DNA of 64,000 bases from Chitinophaga pinensis (GTDB taxonomy: Bacteria > Bacteroidota > Bacteroidia > B-17B0 > Aurantibacillaceae), in contig CAMCZO010000003.1 of the NCBI GenBank assembly GCA_945887955.1, positions 26,992 to 90,991 of the forward strand, written 5' to 3'. Made by a program: the position numbers and the translations under genes. The notes beneath the pieces are model-generated. The model did no database searches. It was not told where the DNA came from and worked only from the letters and a program-made list of their open reading frames with translations. Positions 9,403 to 19,884 of this stretch are shown here, in pieces. Within the stretch, counting starts at the first letter, position 1; each line of letters opens with the position of its first letter.

Positions 9403-10590
9403 ATGAAAAAATACAACGAAATAAATATTGGCGACAAAGAAACCCTTAGTCATACAATTACAAAAACGGATATCGAAAAATTTGTTCAGCTTACAGGTGA
9501 TGATAATCGCTTGCATGTTGACGAAAAATTTGCGAGTACAACCCAGTTCAAAAAACCAGTTGTTCATGGAATGCTTGGTGCCTCATTTATTTCTACCATC
9601 ATTGGCACTAAATTACCGGGTGATGGTGCCTTGTGGTTTTCGCAATCGTTAGAGTTTTTATTGCCTGTAAGGGTAGGAGATACTTTAACGGTTTCTGCTG
9701 AGGTTCTAAAAAAAAATGACAAAGAGCAGTTCATTGAACTTAAGACCGAAATACATAATCAAAACCGACAAATAGTTACTAAAGGAATTGCAAAAGTTAA
9801 GTTAATTGAAATGGAAGTTGCACCAGCAGAGGTTGAACAAAAAGAAGTTGGTCCCAAAACCGCTTTAGTTATTGGAGGCACTGGTGGTATTGGTAAAGCA
9901 ACTTGTATTCAGTTAGCTAAAGATGGATTTAATGTTATTATTCATTATAACAAAAACAAAACTTTAGCTGAAGAAATAAAAACCGAAGTTGAAAAGTATA
10001 AACAAAAAGCTATTATTGTTAGTGCCGATATTTTAAACGATGCAGATATTAAAGAGATGATATCTAAAGGTATTAGAGCGTTTGATAAAATAGATGTGGT
10101 TGCAAATTGTGCAGCAACAGTGATACCAAACATTAAATTTCAAGATCTCGTATGGACTGATTTTTTACAGCAAATTGAATTAAATATAAAATCAACATTC
10201 ATCATTATTCAAACTGTAGTTCCTGAAATGATAAAAAATGGGTATGGTAAGATTATAAACATTGGTAGTCTTTCTGCCGAAAAACCAAATGCAGATTGGT
10301 CGCATTATATTACTGCAAAATCTGCACTAATTGGTTTAACAAAATCGTTAGCCTTTGAATTGGCGCCAAAAGGAATAAGAATAAATATGGTTACACCAAG
10401 TTTAGTTAATACCGAATTAACAGCTGATATTCCTGAAAAAATAAAGTTGTTAACTGCTGCGCAAACCCCGCTTAGAAGGCTAGCACTTGCAGCAGATGTT
10501 GCTGGAGTAATTAGTTTTTTAGCTTCAAATAAATCCGATTTTCTTGCTGGAGAAAATATCCGCGTTAATGGAGGTCAAGTAATGTTGTAA
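9403..10590 (+). CDS. MaoC-like dehydratase / SDR (3-oxoacyl-ACP reductase-like) fusion protein
   Basis: N-terminal hotdog with TGDDNRLHVDEKFA...VVHGMLGASFIS; C-terminal SDR GGTGGIGKAT, N-A-A-like NCAAT, catalytic YITAK. Confidence 0.9.
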   Translation: MKKYNEINIGDKETLSHTITKTDIEKFVQLTGDDNRLHVDEKFASTTQFKKPVVHGMLGASFISTIIGTKLPGDGALWFSQSLEFLLPVRVGDTLTVSAEVLKKNDKEQFIELKTEIHNQNRQIVTKGIAKVKLIEMEVAPAEVEQKEVGPKTALVIGGTGGIGKATCIQLAKDGFNVIIHYNKNKTLAEEIKTEVEKYKQKAIIVSADILNDADIKEMISKGIRAFDKIDVVANCAATVIPNIKFQDLVWTDFLQQIELNIKSTFIIIQTVVPEMIKNGYGKIINIGSLSAEKPNADWSHYITAKSALIGLTKSLAFELAPKGIRINMVTPSLVNTELTADIPEKIKLLTAAQTPLRRLALAADVAGVISFLASNKSDFLAGENIRVNGGQVML

Positions 10591-10598
10591 TTTTTGAT

Positions 10599-12344
10599 AT
10601 GGAAAGTTTAAAATACACCGAAATTTTGCAATTAAATAAAGCATTGGTTGGTACTATAAAATCTAAGCCATATGAAATTGGTATCCTCTCAAATGTTACT
10701 GTAAATTCCTTTAAAGAAATTTTAGAATATTCGTGTCGAATTAATAAAATAGAACCAAAAGTTGAGGTTGGTAATTTTGACAATATTGTTCAAGATAGTT
10801 CTGTTTTTAAGAATAAAGATTTGATAATTATTTTTTATGACGTATTAAATATCGTCGATCAGGTTTCTGAGTTTTTCGAAGATCTTGAAGTCGAAAAATA
10901 TAACAACCTAAAAAATAAATTATTTACCGAGATAGATATTATTTTGGAAAACCTTATTAACACAGCTTCTGTTATTTTTAATTCTTTTTCATCTGCCTAT
11001 TATAACAATAACAATGTTCAGGTTTCTAAGATCGAAACATTTGTAAATGAATTAAATGCTTACGTTGAGCAAAAGAAAACAAGCAATATCTCTATTGTAA
11101 ATATTGATAAATTGTTTGCGAATATTGGCTTTAAACAATCTATCGATTATCGTTTTTATCATTCTTCAAAAGCACCGTACACGTTTGCATTCTTAAAAAA
11201 TTATGTTGCTGCAATTGAAACCGTTTTTTTACGAAACACCGGTAAACTTAAAAAGGCACTTATTTTTGATTGTGATAACACGCTTTGGAAAGGCGTTATT
11301 GGCGAAGATGGCATGGAAGGCATTGACATGTCGCAAACTTCAAAGTCAGGTAAATTCTATCACTTAGTGCAGCGAATAGCTGTCTTCTTAAGCAAACGAG
11401 GTGTTATTGTAGGCCTTTGTAGTAAAAATAATGAGCAAGATGTTTTAGATGTTTTAAGAAATCATCAGGATATGATCTTAAAAGAAGAACATATTGTTAT
11501 TAAGAAAGTAAACTGGGTTGATAAGGCGAGTAATTTGAGGGCTATTGCATCTGAATTAAATATTGGAATAGATAGTTTGGTTTTTGTGGATGATTCTAAT
11601 TTCGAAATAAATTTAATTAAAGAACAAGTTCCTGAAATACTTACGATACAGGTGCCAACTTCCATTTCCGATTACCCGGATCTGATCTTAAAAAATATTT
11701 ACACGTATTTTAATTTAGTTTTAAATAGCGACGATGCTAAAAAAACTGAAATGTATAAGCAACAATTTGAACGCGAAAACAGTAAAATCGCTTTTAGTTC
11801 AATTGAAGATTATTTGGCTTCCTTAGAAATTGAACTAACGGTTGTAAAAAATGATAAGGCCCACATGCCAAGAATTTCGCAGTTAACACAAAAAACAAAT
11901 CAATTTAATTTGACAACATATCGTTATACCGAAAGTCAGATCGATCATTTTATGTCCGATAAAATGTATGAAGTGTATGCTATGTTTGTTAAAGATAAAT
12001 TTGGCGATAATGGTTTAACAGGGGTTTGCATTGCCAAAGAGGACGAAAAAAATCCAAAAAATGTGATCCTTGATTCGCTTTTAATGAGTTGCCGTATTAT
12101 TGGTAGGAATATTGAGTTCGTATATGTGAGCCATATCATCAAAGACCTTGCTAATAAAGGTTACCAAACACTCACAGCAGATTTTATACCAACCAAAAAA
12201 AATGCTCAGGTTGAAGATTTTTATGATAAAGTAGGCTTAAACCTTATCGAAAATATAGATGGAACTAAGCATTACTCACTGAATATTACTAATTTTGAAC
12301 CAAAAAAAGTAGATTATATTAAAATTAATACAGAACTGGTTTAA
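10599..12344 (+). CDS. HAD-IIIC family phosphatase/FkbH-like protein
   Basis: KALIFDCDNTLWKGVIGEDG (HAD motif I), LVFVDDSNFE, C-terminal FkbH-type acyltransferase-like domain. Confidence 0.92.
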   Translation: MESLKYTEILQLNKALVGTIKSKPYEIGILSNVTVNSFKEILEYSCRINKIEPKVEVGNFDNIVQDSSVFKNKDLIIIFYDVLNIVDQVSEFFEDLEVEKYNNLKNKLFTEIDIILENLINTASVIFNSFSSAYYNNNNVQVSKIETFVNELNAYVEQKKTSNISIVNIDKLFANIGFKQSIDYRFYHSSKAPYTFAFLKNYVAAIETVFLRNTGKLKKALIFDCDNTLWKGVIGEDGMEGIDMSQTSKSGKFYHLVQRIAVFLSKRGVIVGLCSKNNEQDVLDVLRNHQDMILKEEHIVIKKVNWVDKASNLRAIASELNIGIDSLVFVDDSNFEINLIKEQVPEILTIQVPTSISDYPDLILKNIYTYFNLVLNSDDAKKTEMYKQQFERENSKIAFSSIEDYLASLEIELTVVKNDKAHMPRISQLTQKTNQFNLTTYRYTESQIDHFMSDKMYEVYAMFVKDKFGDNGLTGVCIAKEDEKNPKNVILDSLLMSCRIIGRNIEFVYVSHIIKDLANKGYQTLTADFIPTKKNAQVEDFYDKVGLNLIENIDGTKHYSLNITNFEPKKVDYIKINTELV

Positions 12345-12362
12345 GTAAAAAAATAAATTAAA

Positions 12363-12590
12363 ATGGAAAACATAAAAATAAAACAAGTAATGAGTGCGGT
12401 ATTTGATATTCCGGTTGAATCTATCTCAGATGACGCATCTTCTGATAATATTGAGAATTGGGATTCTCTTAGACACCTGAATCTTATTTTAGCCTTAGAG
12501 GAAGAATTTAATATAGTTATTCCTGAGGATGAAGTTGGAAATCTGTTGAACTATAAACTAATATGTCTTATTATCGAACAACAATTATAA
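12363..12590 (+). CDS. Acyl carrier protein
   Basis: 75 aa; NIENWDSLRHLNLILALEEEFNI with DSL phosphopantetheine serine. Confidence 0.92.
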   Translation: MENIKIKQVMSAVFDIPVESISDDASSDNIENWDSLRHLNLILALEEEFNIVIPEDEVGNLLNYKLICLIIEQQL

Positions 12591-12605
12591 ATTTAAATAA
12601 TAAAA

Positions 12606-13163
12606 ATGAGCATTTCGAATGGGTCATTAAAGAATTTAAATATTGTAAATGGAAGGAGAATTAATTTAAGGTTAGTTCAAGAGAAAGATGCTGAGTTTAT
12701 TTTGAGTTTAAGACTAAATCCTGCTTTAAATCGCTTTATTGGATTTACTTCTCCATCTTTAGAAATACAGCGAGAATGGATCAATCATTCAATTGCCAAT
12801 TTGAATGATTATATGTTTATCGTGGAAGATAAAAATGGTATCCCAAATGGAACAATAGCAATTTATAATGTTGATTTTGAAAGAGGACTTGCTGAATGGG
12901 GTAGATGGATTATGAAACCAAATTCATCAATGTATTTTTCTATAGAATCAAATATTTTGGCATTATATTTTGCTTTTGAAAAGCTTAAATTAAAAAAGTT
13001 GATTGGAGGAAATAATAATAAAAATTATTCAAGTATAAAATTTCATAGTATGTATGCAACTATAACTTCAATTGATAATTTGCACACATGGTATGAGATA
13101 GAAAATTCTAATTATCAAAAGGCTTTAATTTTATTTAAGGCATATCATAAAATTGAATATTAA
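12606..13163 (+). CDS. GNAT family acyltransferase
   Basis: INLRLVQEKDAEFILSLR opening and YFAFEKLKLKKLIGGNNNKNYSSIKFH resemble RimJ-type GNATs. Confidence 0.72.
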   Translation: MSISNGSLKNLNIVNGRRINLRLVQEKDAEFILSLRLNPALNRFIGFTSPSLEIQREWINHSIANLNDYMFIVEDKNGIPNGTIAIYNVDFERGLAEWGRWIMKPNSSMYFSIESNILALYFAFEKLKLKKLIGGNNNKNYSSIKFHSMYATITSIDNLHTWYEIENSNYQKALILFKAYHKIEY

Positions 13164-14111
13164 ATGACACAAATTAATTCAATAAGTATAGTAATTCCTT
13201 TTTTTAATGAAAAGGAAAATGTTTCATTGTTAATTGAAAAGCTAAATTTTTTTGTTAATGAAGTCAAGCCAATAGTCATAGAGGTTGTTTTTGTAGATGA
13301 CGGCTCTACCGATAATTCATCTGAAATACTGTTATCATCAAAAGACGTAAAGTTTGTTTCTAAGATAATTAAGTTATCCAAAAATTCAGGTTCCCATGCT
13401 GCAATAAGAGCTGGCATAAGTCAGTCTAGTTCGAGTTTTGTTACAGTTATGGCAGCAGATTTACAGGATCCATTATCTTTGATAAAAGATTTGAACAAGG
13501 AGTGTTTGTTAGGAGCTGACATTGCTTTTGGGCAAAGGAGAAGTGTAAATGAGCGGTTTTTTGTTAGATTATTTTCTAAATTGAATGCAATTTTTATGAG
13601 AAAATTTGCAATTAAAAATTATCCTTCAAAGGGTGTCGATATTGTTATGTTTAATGCTAAGGTTGCAAAAGTTTTAAATAACAATATAGAATCTAATTCT
13701 AATTTCATTATACAATTACTGTCGTTTGGTTTTAAACAATCTTTCGTAGAATATGATAAAGACGAAAGAAAATATGGTGCATCAAAATGGACATTTCCCA
13801 AAAGATTAAAACTTTTAATTGATTCATTTGTTGCATTTTCTTATACACCAATTCGTTTTGTATCTGTTACGGGTTTAGTTTTTTTTGTTTTCGGAATAAT
13901 TTGGACTTTTTACATCGTTTGGAGGAAAATTACAATGAATGATTTAGTCGCTGGATGGCCAGCTCTTACTTCAATTTTGTTATTAGGCTTTGGCATTACA
14001 AATATTTCTCTCGGAATAATTGCAGAATATTTATGGCGCACATTAGATAGTTCAAGAAAAAGACCTGTATTTATTATTGACGAAATAATTGAATTAAATA
14101 AACATGAATAA
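13164..14111 (+). CDS. Glycosyltransferase family 2 (DPM1/GtrB-like) with C-terminal TM helices
   Basis: ISIVIPFFNEKENVSLLIEKL; VFVDDGSTDNS; MAADLQDP; two hydrophobic C-terminal helices. Confidence 0.93.
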   Translation: MTQINSISIVIPFFNEKENVSLLIEKLNFFVNEVKPIVIEVVFVDDGSTDNSSEILLSSKDVKFVSKIIKLSKNSGSHAAIRAGISQSSSSFVTVMAADLQDPLSLIKDLNKECLLGADIAFGQRRSVNERFFVRLFSKLNAIFMRKFAIKNYPSKGVDIVMFNAKVAKVLNNNIESNSNFIIQLLSFGFKQSFVEYDKDERKYGASKWTFPKRLKLLIDSFVAFSYTPIRFVSVTGLVFFVFGIIWTFYIVWRKITMNDLVAGWPALTSILLLGFGITNISLGIIAEYLWRTLDSSRKRPVFIIDEIIELNKHE

Positions 14112-15078
14112 AATTAAAGACTCAACCATCTTCATAAGCGGTGGTGCCGGCTTCATTGGGTCTTACCTAATCGAAGAATTGCTATCGCAACATCAACCAA
14201 AAAAAATAATCATCCTCGATAACTTGATTAGGGGAAGTTTTGAAAATATGAAGAGATTTATAAATGATCCGCGAGTAGAATTTATTAAAGGAGATATTCG
14301 TAACAACGAACTTCTCGAAAAATGCATTGCCGGAACAGACTATGTTTTTCATATGGCAGCCTTACGTATAAATGCCTGTGCCGCAAGCCCACAAGATGGT
14401 TTTGAGGTAATGCTTCAGGCAACTTTTAATATTGCTAATTTGTGCCTGAAACACAAAGTAAAAAAAATCATTTATTCTTCTACTGCATCTGTATATGGTT
14501 TAGCGCAGCATTTTCCAACACCTGAAACAGATAACCCATACAATAATCAAACCTTTTATGGTGGAGCAAAAATATGGGGAGAGCAGTTGTTCCGTTCTTA
14601 TAAATTTATGCATAATATGGATTATGTTGCTCTTCGTTATTTTAATGTGTATGGTTCTAGAATGGATACTGATGGTAAATATACTGAGGTAATGATTAAG
14701 TGGTTGGATTGTATAAGAGATAATAGACAACCAGCTATTTATGGAGACGGAACTGACAGTATGGATTTTGTTCATGTGAAGGATATTGCTCATGCCAATG
14801 TATTAGCATTGATTTCTGATGTTACCGATGAAGCCTTTAATGTTGGAGATCAAATTGAAACAAGTTTATCTGATTTATTAAATGTACTTTTAAAAGTAAA
14901 TAAATCTCAACTCAAACCGATTTTTAAGGAAGCGAATTCAATTAACCCTGTGAGTCGGCGATTGGCCGACATTTCAAAAGCATCAAAACTATTGGGTTAT
15001 AAACCTGCTATCACGCTGGAAAAAGGATTAAAAGAATTAACTGATTGGTACTTTGAAAAACAAAAACAAAACATCTAA
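14104..15078 (+). CDS. NAD-dependent epimerase/dehydratase (extended SDR)
   Basis: IFISGGAGFIGSYLIEELL; SSTASVYG; YGGAK; DFVHVKDIA. Confidence 0.92.
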   Translation: MNKIKDSTIFISGGAGFIGSYLIEELLSQHQPKKIIILDNLIRGSFENMKRFINDPRVEFIKGDIRNNELLEKCIAGTDYVFHMAALRINACAASPQDGFEVMLQATFNIANLCLKHKVKKIIYSSTASVYGLAQHFPTPETDNPYNNQTFYGGAKIWGEQLFRSYKFMHNMDYVALRYFNVYGSRMDTDGKYTEVMIKWLDCIRDNRQPAIYGDGTDSMDFVHVKDIAHANVLALISDVTDEAFNVGDQIETSLSDLLNVLLKVNKSQLKPIFKEANSINPVSRRLADISKASKLLGYKPAITLEKGLKELTDWYFEKQKQNI

Positions 15079-16209
15079 ATGATAGCAATAGCAAAACCTT
15101 ATTTAACTGCGGATGAAGCGCAGAACGCCTATGACACTATTTTAAGCGGTTGGGTAACTCAAGGACCAAAAGTACAAGAGTTTGAAGAAAAATTTGCTGC
15201 TTATGTAGGTTCAAAGTATGCGGTAGCGCTTTCGAACTGCACCACTGCCTTGCATTTGGCCATGATTGTTGCTGGTATTAAAGAAGGGGATGAGGTCATA
15301 TGCCCGAGTATGAGTTATGTGGCGACTGCGAATTGTATTAAGTACGTAAACGCTACTCCAGTATTTGCTGAAGTAAATGAATTTTACAACCTAGATGTTA
15401 AGGATGTGGAGAAGAAAATCACGCCGAAAACAAAAGCAATTCTTTTGGTTCACCAAATTGGAATGCCAGCCGACATTGATGTATTTAAGGCGCTTTGCGC
15501 TAAGCATAATTTGCAGTTAATTGAAGACGCCGCCTGCGCTGTCGGATCTTCATTTAAAGGGAAAAAGATCGGCTCACATGGTAATTTAACCTGTTTTTCT
15601 TTTCATCCGCGAAAAGTTATTACTACTGGAGATGGGGGAATGATTACGACTGATAACGAAGAGCATTACAAACGTCTGAAATTATTACGTCAGCATGCCA
15701 TGTCAGTGAATGACAGAGAAAGACATACTTCTACCAAACTTATTTTTGAAGACCATTTAGAAGTGGGTTATAACTATCGGATGACAGATATACAGGCCGC
15801 TGTAGGAATTAAACAATTAGAGAAACTTGACTTTATTATTGCCGAGCGGAGAAAGATCGCGGAACATTATAATAAAGCATTTAAAAATATTTCAGGTGTG
15901 CGTATCCCTGAAGAAAGAGAAAACTATTTTACGAATTACCAATCCTATGCGCTTTATTTGATACCAGAAGGAAAACTTACGCGCAACCAATTCATGGAAC
16001 GAATGTTGGAAAAAGGAATTTCTACACGTCGCGGAATTATGACTTCTCATAGGGAATCTGCTTATAAAAACGAATTAAAAAACGTTTCTTTGCCGGAGTC
16101 GGAAAAATATGCAGATAATAGCGTGATCCTTCCTTTGTACTATCCAATGTCTACCTCCGATATCGAAACGGTTATAAAAGAAGTTCAATTACTTTTAAGT
16201 GGAGCGTAA
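15079..16209 (+). CDS. DegT/DnrJ/EryC1/StrS aminotransferase (PseC/perosamine synthase-like candidate)
   Basis: LSNCTTALHLAMIVAGIKEGDEVICPSMSYVATAN; CFSFHPRKVITTGDGG. Confidence 0.93.
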   Translation: MIAIAKPYLTADEAQNAYDTILSGWVTQGPKVQEFEEKFAAYVGSKYAVALSNCTTALHLAMIVAGIKEGDEVICPSMSYVATANCIKYVNATPVFAEVNEFYNLDVKDVEKKITPKTKAILLVHQIGMPADIDVFKALCAKHNLQLIEDAACAVGSSFKGKKIGSHGNLTCFSFHPRKVITTGDGGMITTDNEEHYKRLKLLRQHAMSVNDRERHTSTKLIFEDHLEVGYNYRMTDIQAAVGIKQLEKLDFIIAERRKIAEHYNKAFKNISGVRIPEERENYFTNYQSYALYLIPEGKLTRNQFMERMLEKGISTRRGIMTSHRESAYKNELKNVSLPESEKYADNSVILPLYYPMSTSDIETVIKEVQLLLSGA

Positions 16210-17917
16210 CTTTTCAATAATAAATAAGTTTCAGGTTATAATTGCAATCAGCTTTTTTATTGCGTTTTGCTTTTATTTTATTCCTTCAGGCAATCATGCA
16301 ATTCGGATTCATGACACATTTGATGGTAATTTTTCAACGAGAGATGTACTTATCAAATCAGGCCATTTTTGGGATATGAATCCTACGGCTAAAGTTCCGG
16401 GTATAATGAATGGTTTACCAAGGGGTGTATTTCCAAAATTCACTGAATTAACAGGTTTGATGATGTACTTATTCGGTTCATTAAACGGATTTGCAATTAC
16501 TTTTCTTATTGTAAGGATCATTGGATTTTTCGGAATTTATTTATTTGGAAGAGATCACTTAAAAATCCTACCTGAACAAAAAGGATTACTTATTTTGTTT
16601 GCTGTGGCATTTGCCTGCTTACCCTTATTTGTTGTCCAGGGAGTTACCGTTACAGGTATTCCTCTTTTGCTTTGGGCATTTTACAATCTGATAAAGAAAG
16701 AGAAGATAAAATCATCTATTGTAATTTTTATAATTTTTGGGCTGTGGTCGCAGCTAGTTTTAGTCGGATTTCATATTATTTTAATTCTGGGGATTTTAGC
16801 AGTTTATTATTCTATTAAAACTAAGAAAATTCTATGGATTCCTTTTATTTCATTGATGATCTTAGCTTTTACTTATATTTCTGCAGACTACATGCTCTTT
16901 TATCTTCATGGTATTGCTAAAGGCTTCGAATCTTCACGCGGAAGTTTTGAAAAAGAATTGAGTTTAAATTTTAAAGGTGTTATTGGAGGAACTGTGACAA
17001 GTTTTTTCACTGGCGATTATAGCACAGCAAATTATTTTGGTTATATCTTTCTGCCATTCGTTCTTTATTATTTATTTCTTCGCTTTAAAGAAAAGGAGAA
17101 TGATTCCTTTAATTTCGGCGTTATCTTTTTTTGTGTTGTTCTAGTCTCTTCATTTCTCATTAATTTATTAGACTGGAAAGGCTTTGCTTTTTTTTATGAA
17201 AAATTTAGCTTTGCCAATACTTTTAATTTTAAACGTTTCACAAATATTTTACCGGGTTTTTTTTTTATAATGCTAAGCATAATGGTCTTTAAAATAACTA
17301 CTCAATATAAGAAATCAAGCTTTGTATTCAGCAGCCTTTTTATCTTGACTTTACTTGTATTTATCTGGCGCGGTAATATCAGTTACAATAATAGTGGTTT
17401 TAATAACATAGGTATAAAGATTGAAAAAGAAGAGGTCGTTACTTTTAATCAATTTTTCGATCCTAGACTTTATCATGAAATAAAAATGGAAATGGGGAAA
17501 GACTCTATCACAAATTTAATTCATTTTGGTTTATCGCCATCACCTTCTAAATATGCCGGCATACCTGTGTTGGATGATTATCAAGGCGATTATCCAAAGG
17601 CTTACAAAATTGAGTTCAGAAAAATCATTGAAAAAGAATTAAATAAATCTAAAAAGTTGGAAAAGTATTTTGATGAATGGGGGTCAAGGTGTTATTTATA
17701 TTCAGCAAATCAAATTGAACATAAATTAACTATAAGAGAAAATATGCCTTTCGAACCAAGGTTAGAAATAGATTTGCTTCAATTAAAAAACATGAAATGT
17801 CATTATTTACTTTCTAAAATATTAATTGGCAATGCAAAATCTCTGGGCTTATCTATTCAAAAGGTCTTAGTTGGGAGAGAAACAAAACAAATCCATATAC
17901 TTTACAAAATAATATAA
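16199..17917 (+). CDS. Polytopic membrane protein (DUF6044-like / membrane glycosyltransferase-like)
   Basis: GTG start; many hydrophobic helices; IRIHDTFDGNFSTRDVLIKSGHFWD near N-terminus. Confidence 0.6.
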   Translation: MERNFSIINKFQVIIAISFFIAFCFYFIPSGNHAIRIHDTFDGNFSTRDVLIKSGHFWDMNPTAKVPGIMNGLPRGVFPKFTELTGLMMYLFGSLNGFAITFLIVRIIGFFGIYLFGRDHLKILPEQKGLLILFAVAFACLPLFVVQGVTVTGIPLLLWAFYNLIKKEKIKSSIVIFIIFGLWSQLVLVGFHIILILGILAVYYSIKTKKILWIPFISLMILAFTYISADYMLFYLHGIAKGFESSRGSFEKELSLNFKGVIGGTVTSFFTGDYSTANYFGYIFLPFVLYYLFLRFKEKENDSFNFGVIFFCVVLVSSFLINLLDWKGFAFFYEKFSFANTFNFKRFTNILPGFFFIMLSIMVFKITTQYKKSSFVFSSLFILTLLVFIWRGNISYNNSGFNNIGIKIEKEEVVTFNQFFDPRLYHEIKMEMGKDSITNLIHFGLSPSPSKYAGIPVLDDYQGDYPKAYKIEFRKIIEKELNKSKKLEKYFDEWGSRCYLYSANQIEHKLTIRENMPFEPRLEIDLLQLKNMKCHYLLSKILIGNAKSLGLSIQKVLVGRETKQIHILYKII

Positions 17918-17936
17918 CAATTTTTGATTAAAAATT

Positions 17937-18953
17937 ATGTTCGATTTAAATAATAAGTCTATTCTTATCACCGGCGGGACAGGCTCCCTAGGACAACAAT
18001 TAACCAAAACCATTTTACATAAATGGCCCAATGTAAAACGTTTGGTTATTTTTTCTCGCGATGAACAAAAACAATTTCAAATGAATCAGGAATACCCTGA
18101 GTCAAAATATGCCGCCATTCGCTATTTTATTGGCGACGTTCGCGATTACGACCGTTTGTTACGTGCCTTTGAGGGTATAGATTATGTGATACATGCAGCA
18201 GCAATGAAACATGTGCACATTGCGGAGTATAACCCTATGGAATGTGTTAAGACTAATGTTTTAGGAGCCGAAAATGTTATAAACGCTGCGCTTGCAACTG
18301 GTGTTAAAAATGTAGTTGCTTTATCTACTGATAAGGCGGCTGCACCTATAAATTTATATGGTGCAACAAAACTGTGTTCTGATAAATTATTTGTGGCAGC
18401 TAATAATATAAAGGGCTTTAGAGATTTAAAATTTTCTGTTGTACGTTATGGCAACGTAATGGGTTCAAATGGTTCAGTGATACCTTTTTTTTTAAGCAAA
18501 CGCAAGGATGGTGTTTTACCGATAACGGATATCAACATGACGCGTTTCAATATTTCGCTGCAAGAAGGGGCAGACATGGTTTTGCATGCCATGGAAACTG
18601 CATGGGGCGGTGAAATATTTGTGCCAAAAATACCTTCTTATAAAATAACTGATATAGCAAAAGCCATTGGACCTGATTGTGAGCATAAGGTGATTGGTAT
18701 CAGGCCGGGTGAAAAGGTACATGAGGAAATGATTACTTCTTCAGATTCATTTAGCACCTATGATTTAGGGAAGTATTATGCAATTACCCCTCAAGTACCA
18801 ACTTGGAATGTGGATGATTATAAAAAACATTTTAATGCAAATCCTGTAAAGCAAGGTTTTCAATACAATTCAGGAGAAAATACAGAATGGGTTGGAGTTG
18901 AAGATTTGAGAAAATTAATAAAAGAACATGTAGATTCAAATTTTTCTGTGTGA
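17937..18953 (+). CDS. pseB: UDP-GlcNAc 4,6-dehydratase, PseB/CapE-like
   Basis: NKSILITGGTGSLGQQLTKTIL; FSRDEQKQFQM; HAAAMKHVHIAEYNPMECVKTNVLGAENVI; ALSTDKAAAPINLYGATK. Confidence 0.93.
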   Translation: MFDLNNKSILITGGTGSLGQQLTKTILHKWPNVKRLVIFSRDEQKQFQMNQEYPESKYAAIRYFIGDVRDYDRLLRAFEGIDYVIHAAAMKHVHIAEYNPMECVKTNVLGAENVINAALATGVKNVVALSTDKAAAPINLYGATKLCSDKLFVAANNIKGFRDLKFSVVRYGNVMGSNGSVIPFFLSKRKDGVLPITDINMTRFNISLQEGADMVLHAMETAWGGEIFVPKIPSYKITDIAKAIGPDCEHKVIGIRPGEKVHEEMITSSDSFSTYDLGKYYAITPQVPTWNVDDYKKHFNANPVKQGFQYNSGENTEWVGVEDLRKLIKEHVDSNFSV

Positions 18954-19867
18954 TAGTGAATTCAAAAACAAGACAGTTTCAAAAATTGAAAGGCGCTGAA
19001 AAATTAATATTAGGAACGGTCCAGTTAGGTTTAAATTATGGGATCAATAATATTTCAGGCAAACCGGCCTTAGAAGAAAGTTTCAAAATATTGGATACTT
19101 CATTTAAAGCTGGTATTTCTTTCCTAGATACAGCGGAAGCTTATGGTAACGCTGTAGAATTAATAGGCGAATACCATAAAAAGACCCCTCACAATTTTCA
19201 TGTCATAAATAAATTTGGAGCTTTAAGTGAGATCAGGGATCTAAATAAAAATGTAAAAGATAATTTACGAAAACTCAATATTCATTCCTTTTATGCTTAC
19301 CTTTTTCATTCGCCGGCAGATCTGACTAATTTAAAAAGCAATTCGGCATTCGTTAAAAAGCTTCAGGAACTAAAACAGGAAGGATTGATTGAACGATTGG
19401 GTATTTCAATTTATACAAATACTGATTTTAAAGTCGCCATTGAAAACCCCTTAATTGAAGTGATCCAACTTCCTTTCAATATTTTGGATAATAATAATAA
19501 ACGGCTTGACTTATTGAAACTTGCAAAAGAAAAGAATAAAGAGATCTTCAGCCGTTCAGTTTTTTTGCAAGGATTGATCTATAAAGATCCTACAGAGTTA
19601 ACTCATAAGCTTAAACCCTTATCAAAATACCTTGAGCGTTTAAAAAATATAGCTAGTGATCTAAAAATTTCCTTATCTCAATTAGCATTAAGTTATTCTT
19701 TGCACAATCCTTTTATTGATAAAGTATTGATAGGCGTTGAATCTGAAATTCAACTACTGAAAAATATACAAATGGCAAACGATGATTTTCAAACGGACTT
19801 TGCTATTATTGACAGAAATATTAATGTGCAGGAAGAAGAATTATTATATCCATATAATTGGAATTAA
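18950..19867 (+). CDS. Aldo/keto reductase family protein
   Basis: LILGTVQLGLNYGINN; ISFLDTAEAYGNAVELIGEY; YLFHSPADL; start overlaps PseB stop. Confidence 0.85.
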   Translation: MIVNSKTRQFQKLKGAEKLILGTVQLGLNYGINNISGKPALEESFKILDTSFKAGISFLDTAEAYGNAVELIGEYHKKTPHNFHVINKFGALSEIRDLNKNVKDNLRKLNIHSFYAYLFHSPADLTNLKSNSAFVKKLQELKQEGLIERLGISIYTNTDFKVAIENPLIEVIQLPFNILDNNNKRLDLLKLAKEKNKEIFSRSVFLQGLIYKDPTELTHKLKPLSKYLERLKNIASDLKISLSQLALSYSLHNPFIDKVLIGVESEIQLLKNIQMANDDFQTDFAIIDRNINVQEEELLYPYNWN

Positions 19868-19884
19868 AAATACAAAAAATTATT

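Noticed and set aside
14500-14793. Minus-strand ORF of 97 aa
   Set aside because: Antisense shadow within the SDR gene; low-complexity composition and no domain.
17227-18494. T9-T10 runs in the membrane protein and pseB coding regions as phase-variation tracts
   Set aside because: Long T/A runs are common throughout this AT-rich window (also around 28726, 41268, 40658), so unlike the G10 tract they are not distinctive.
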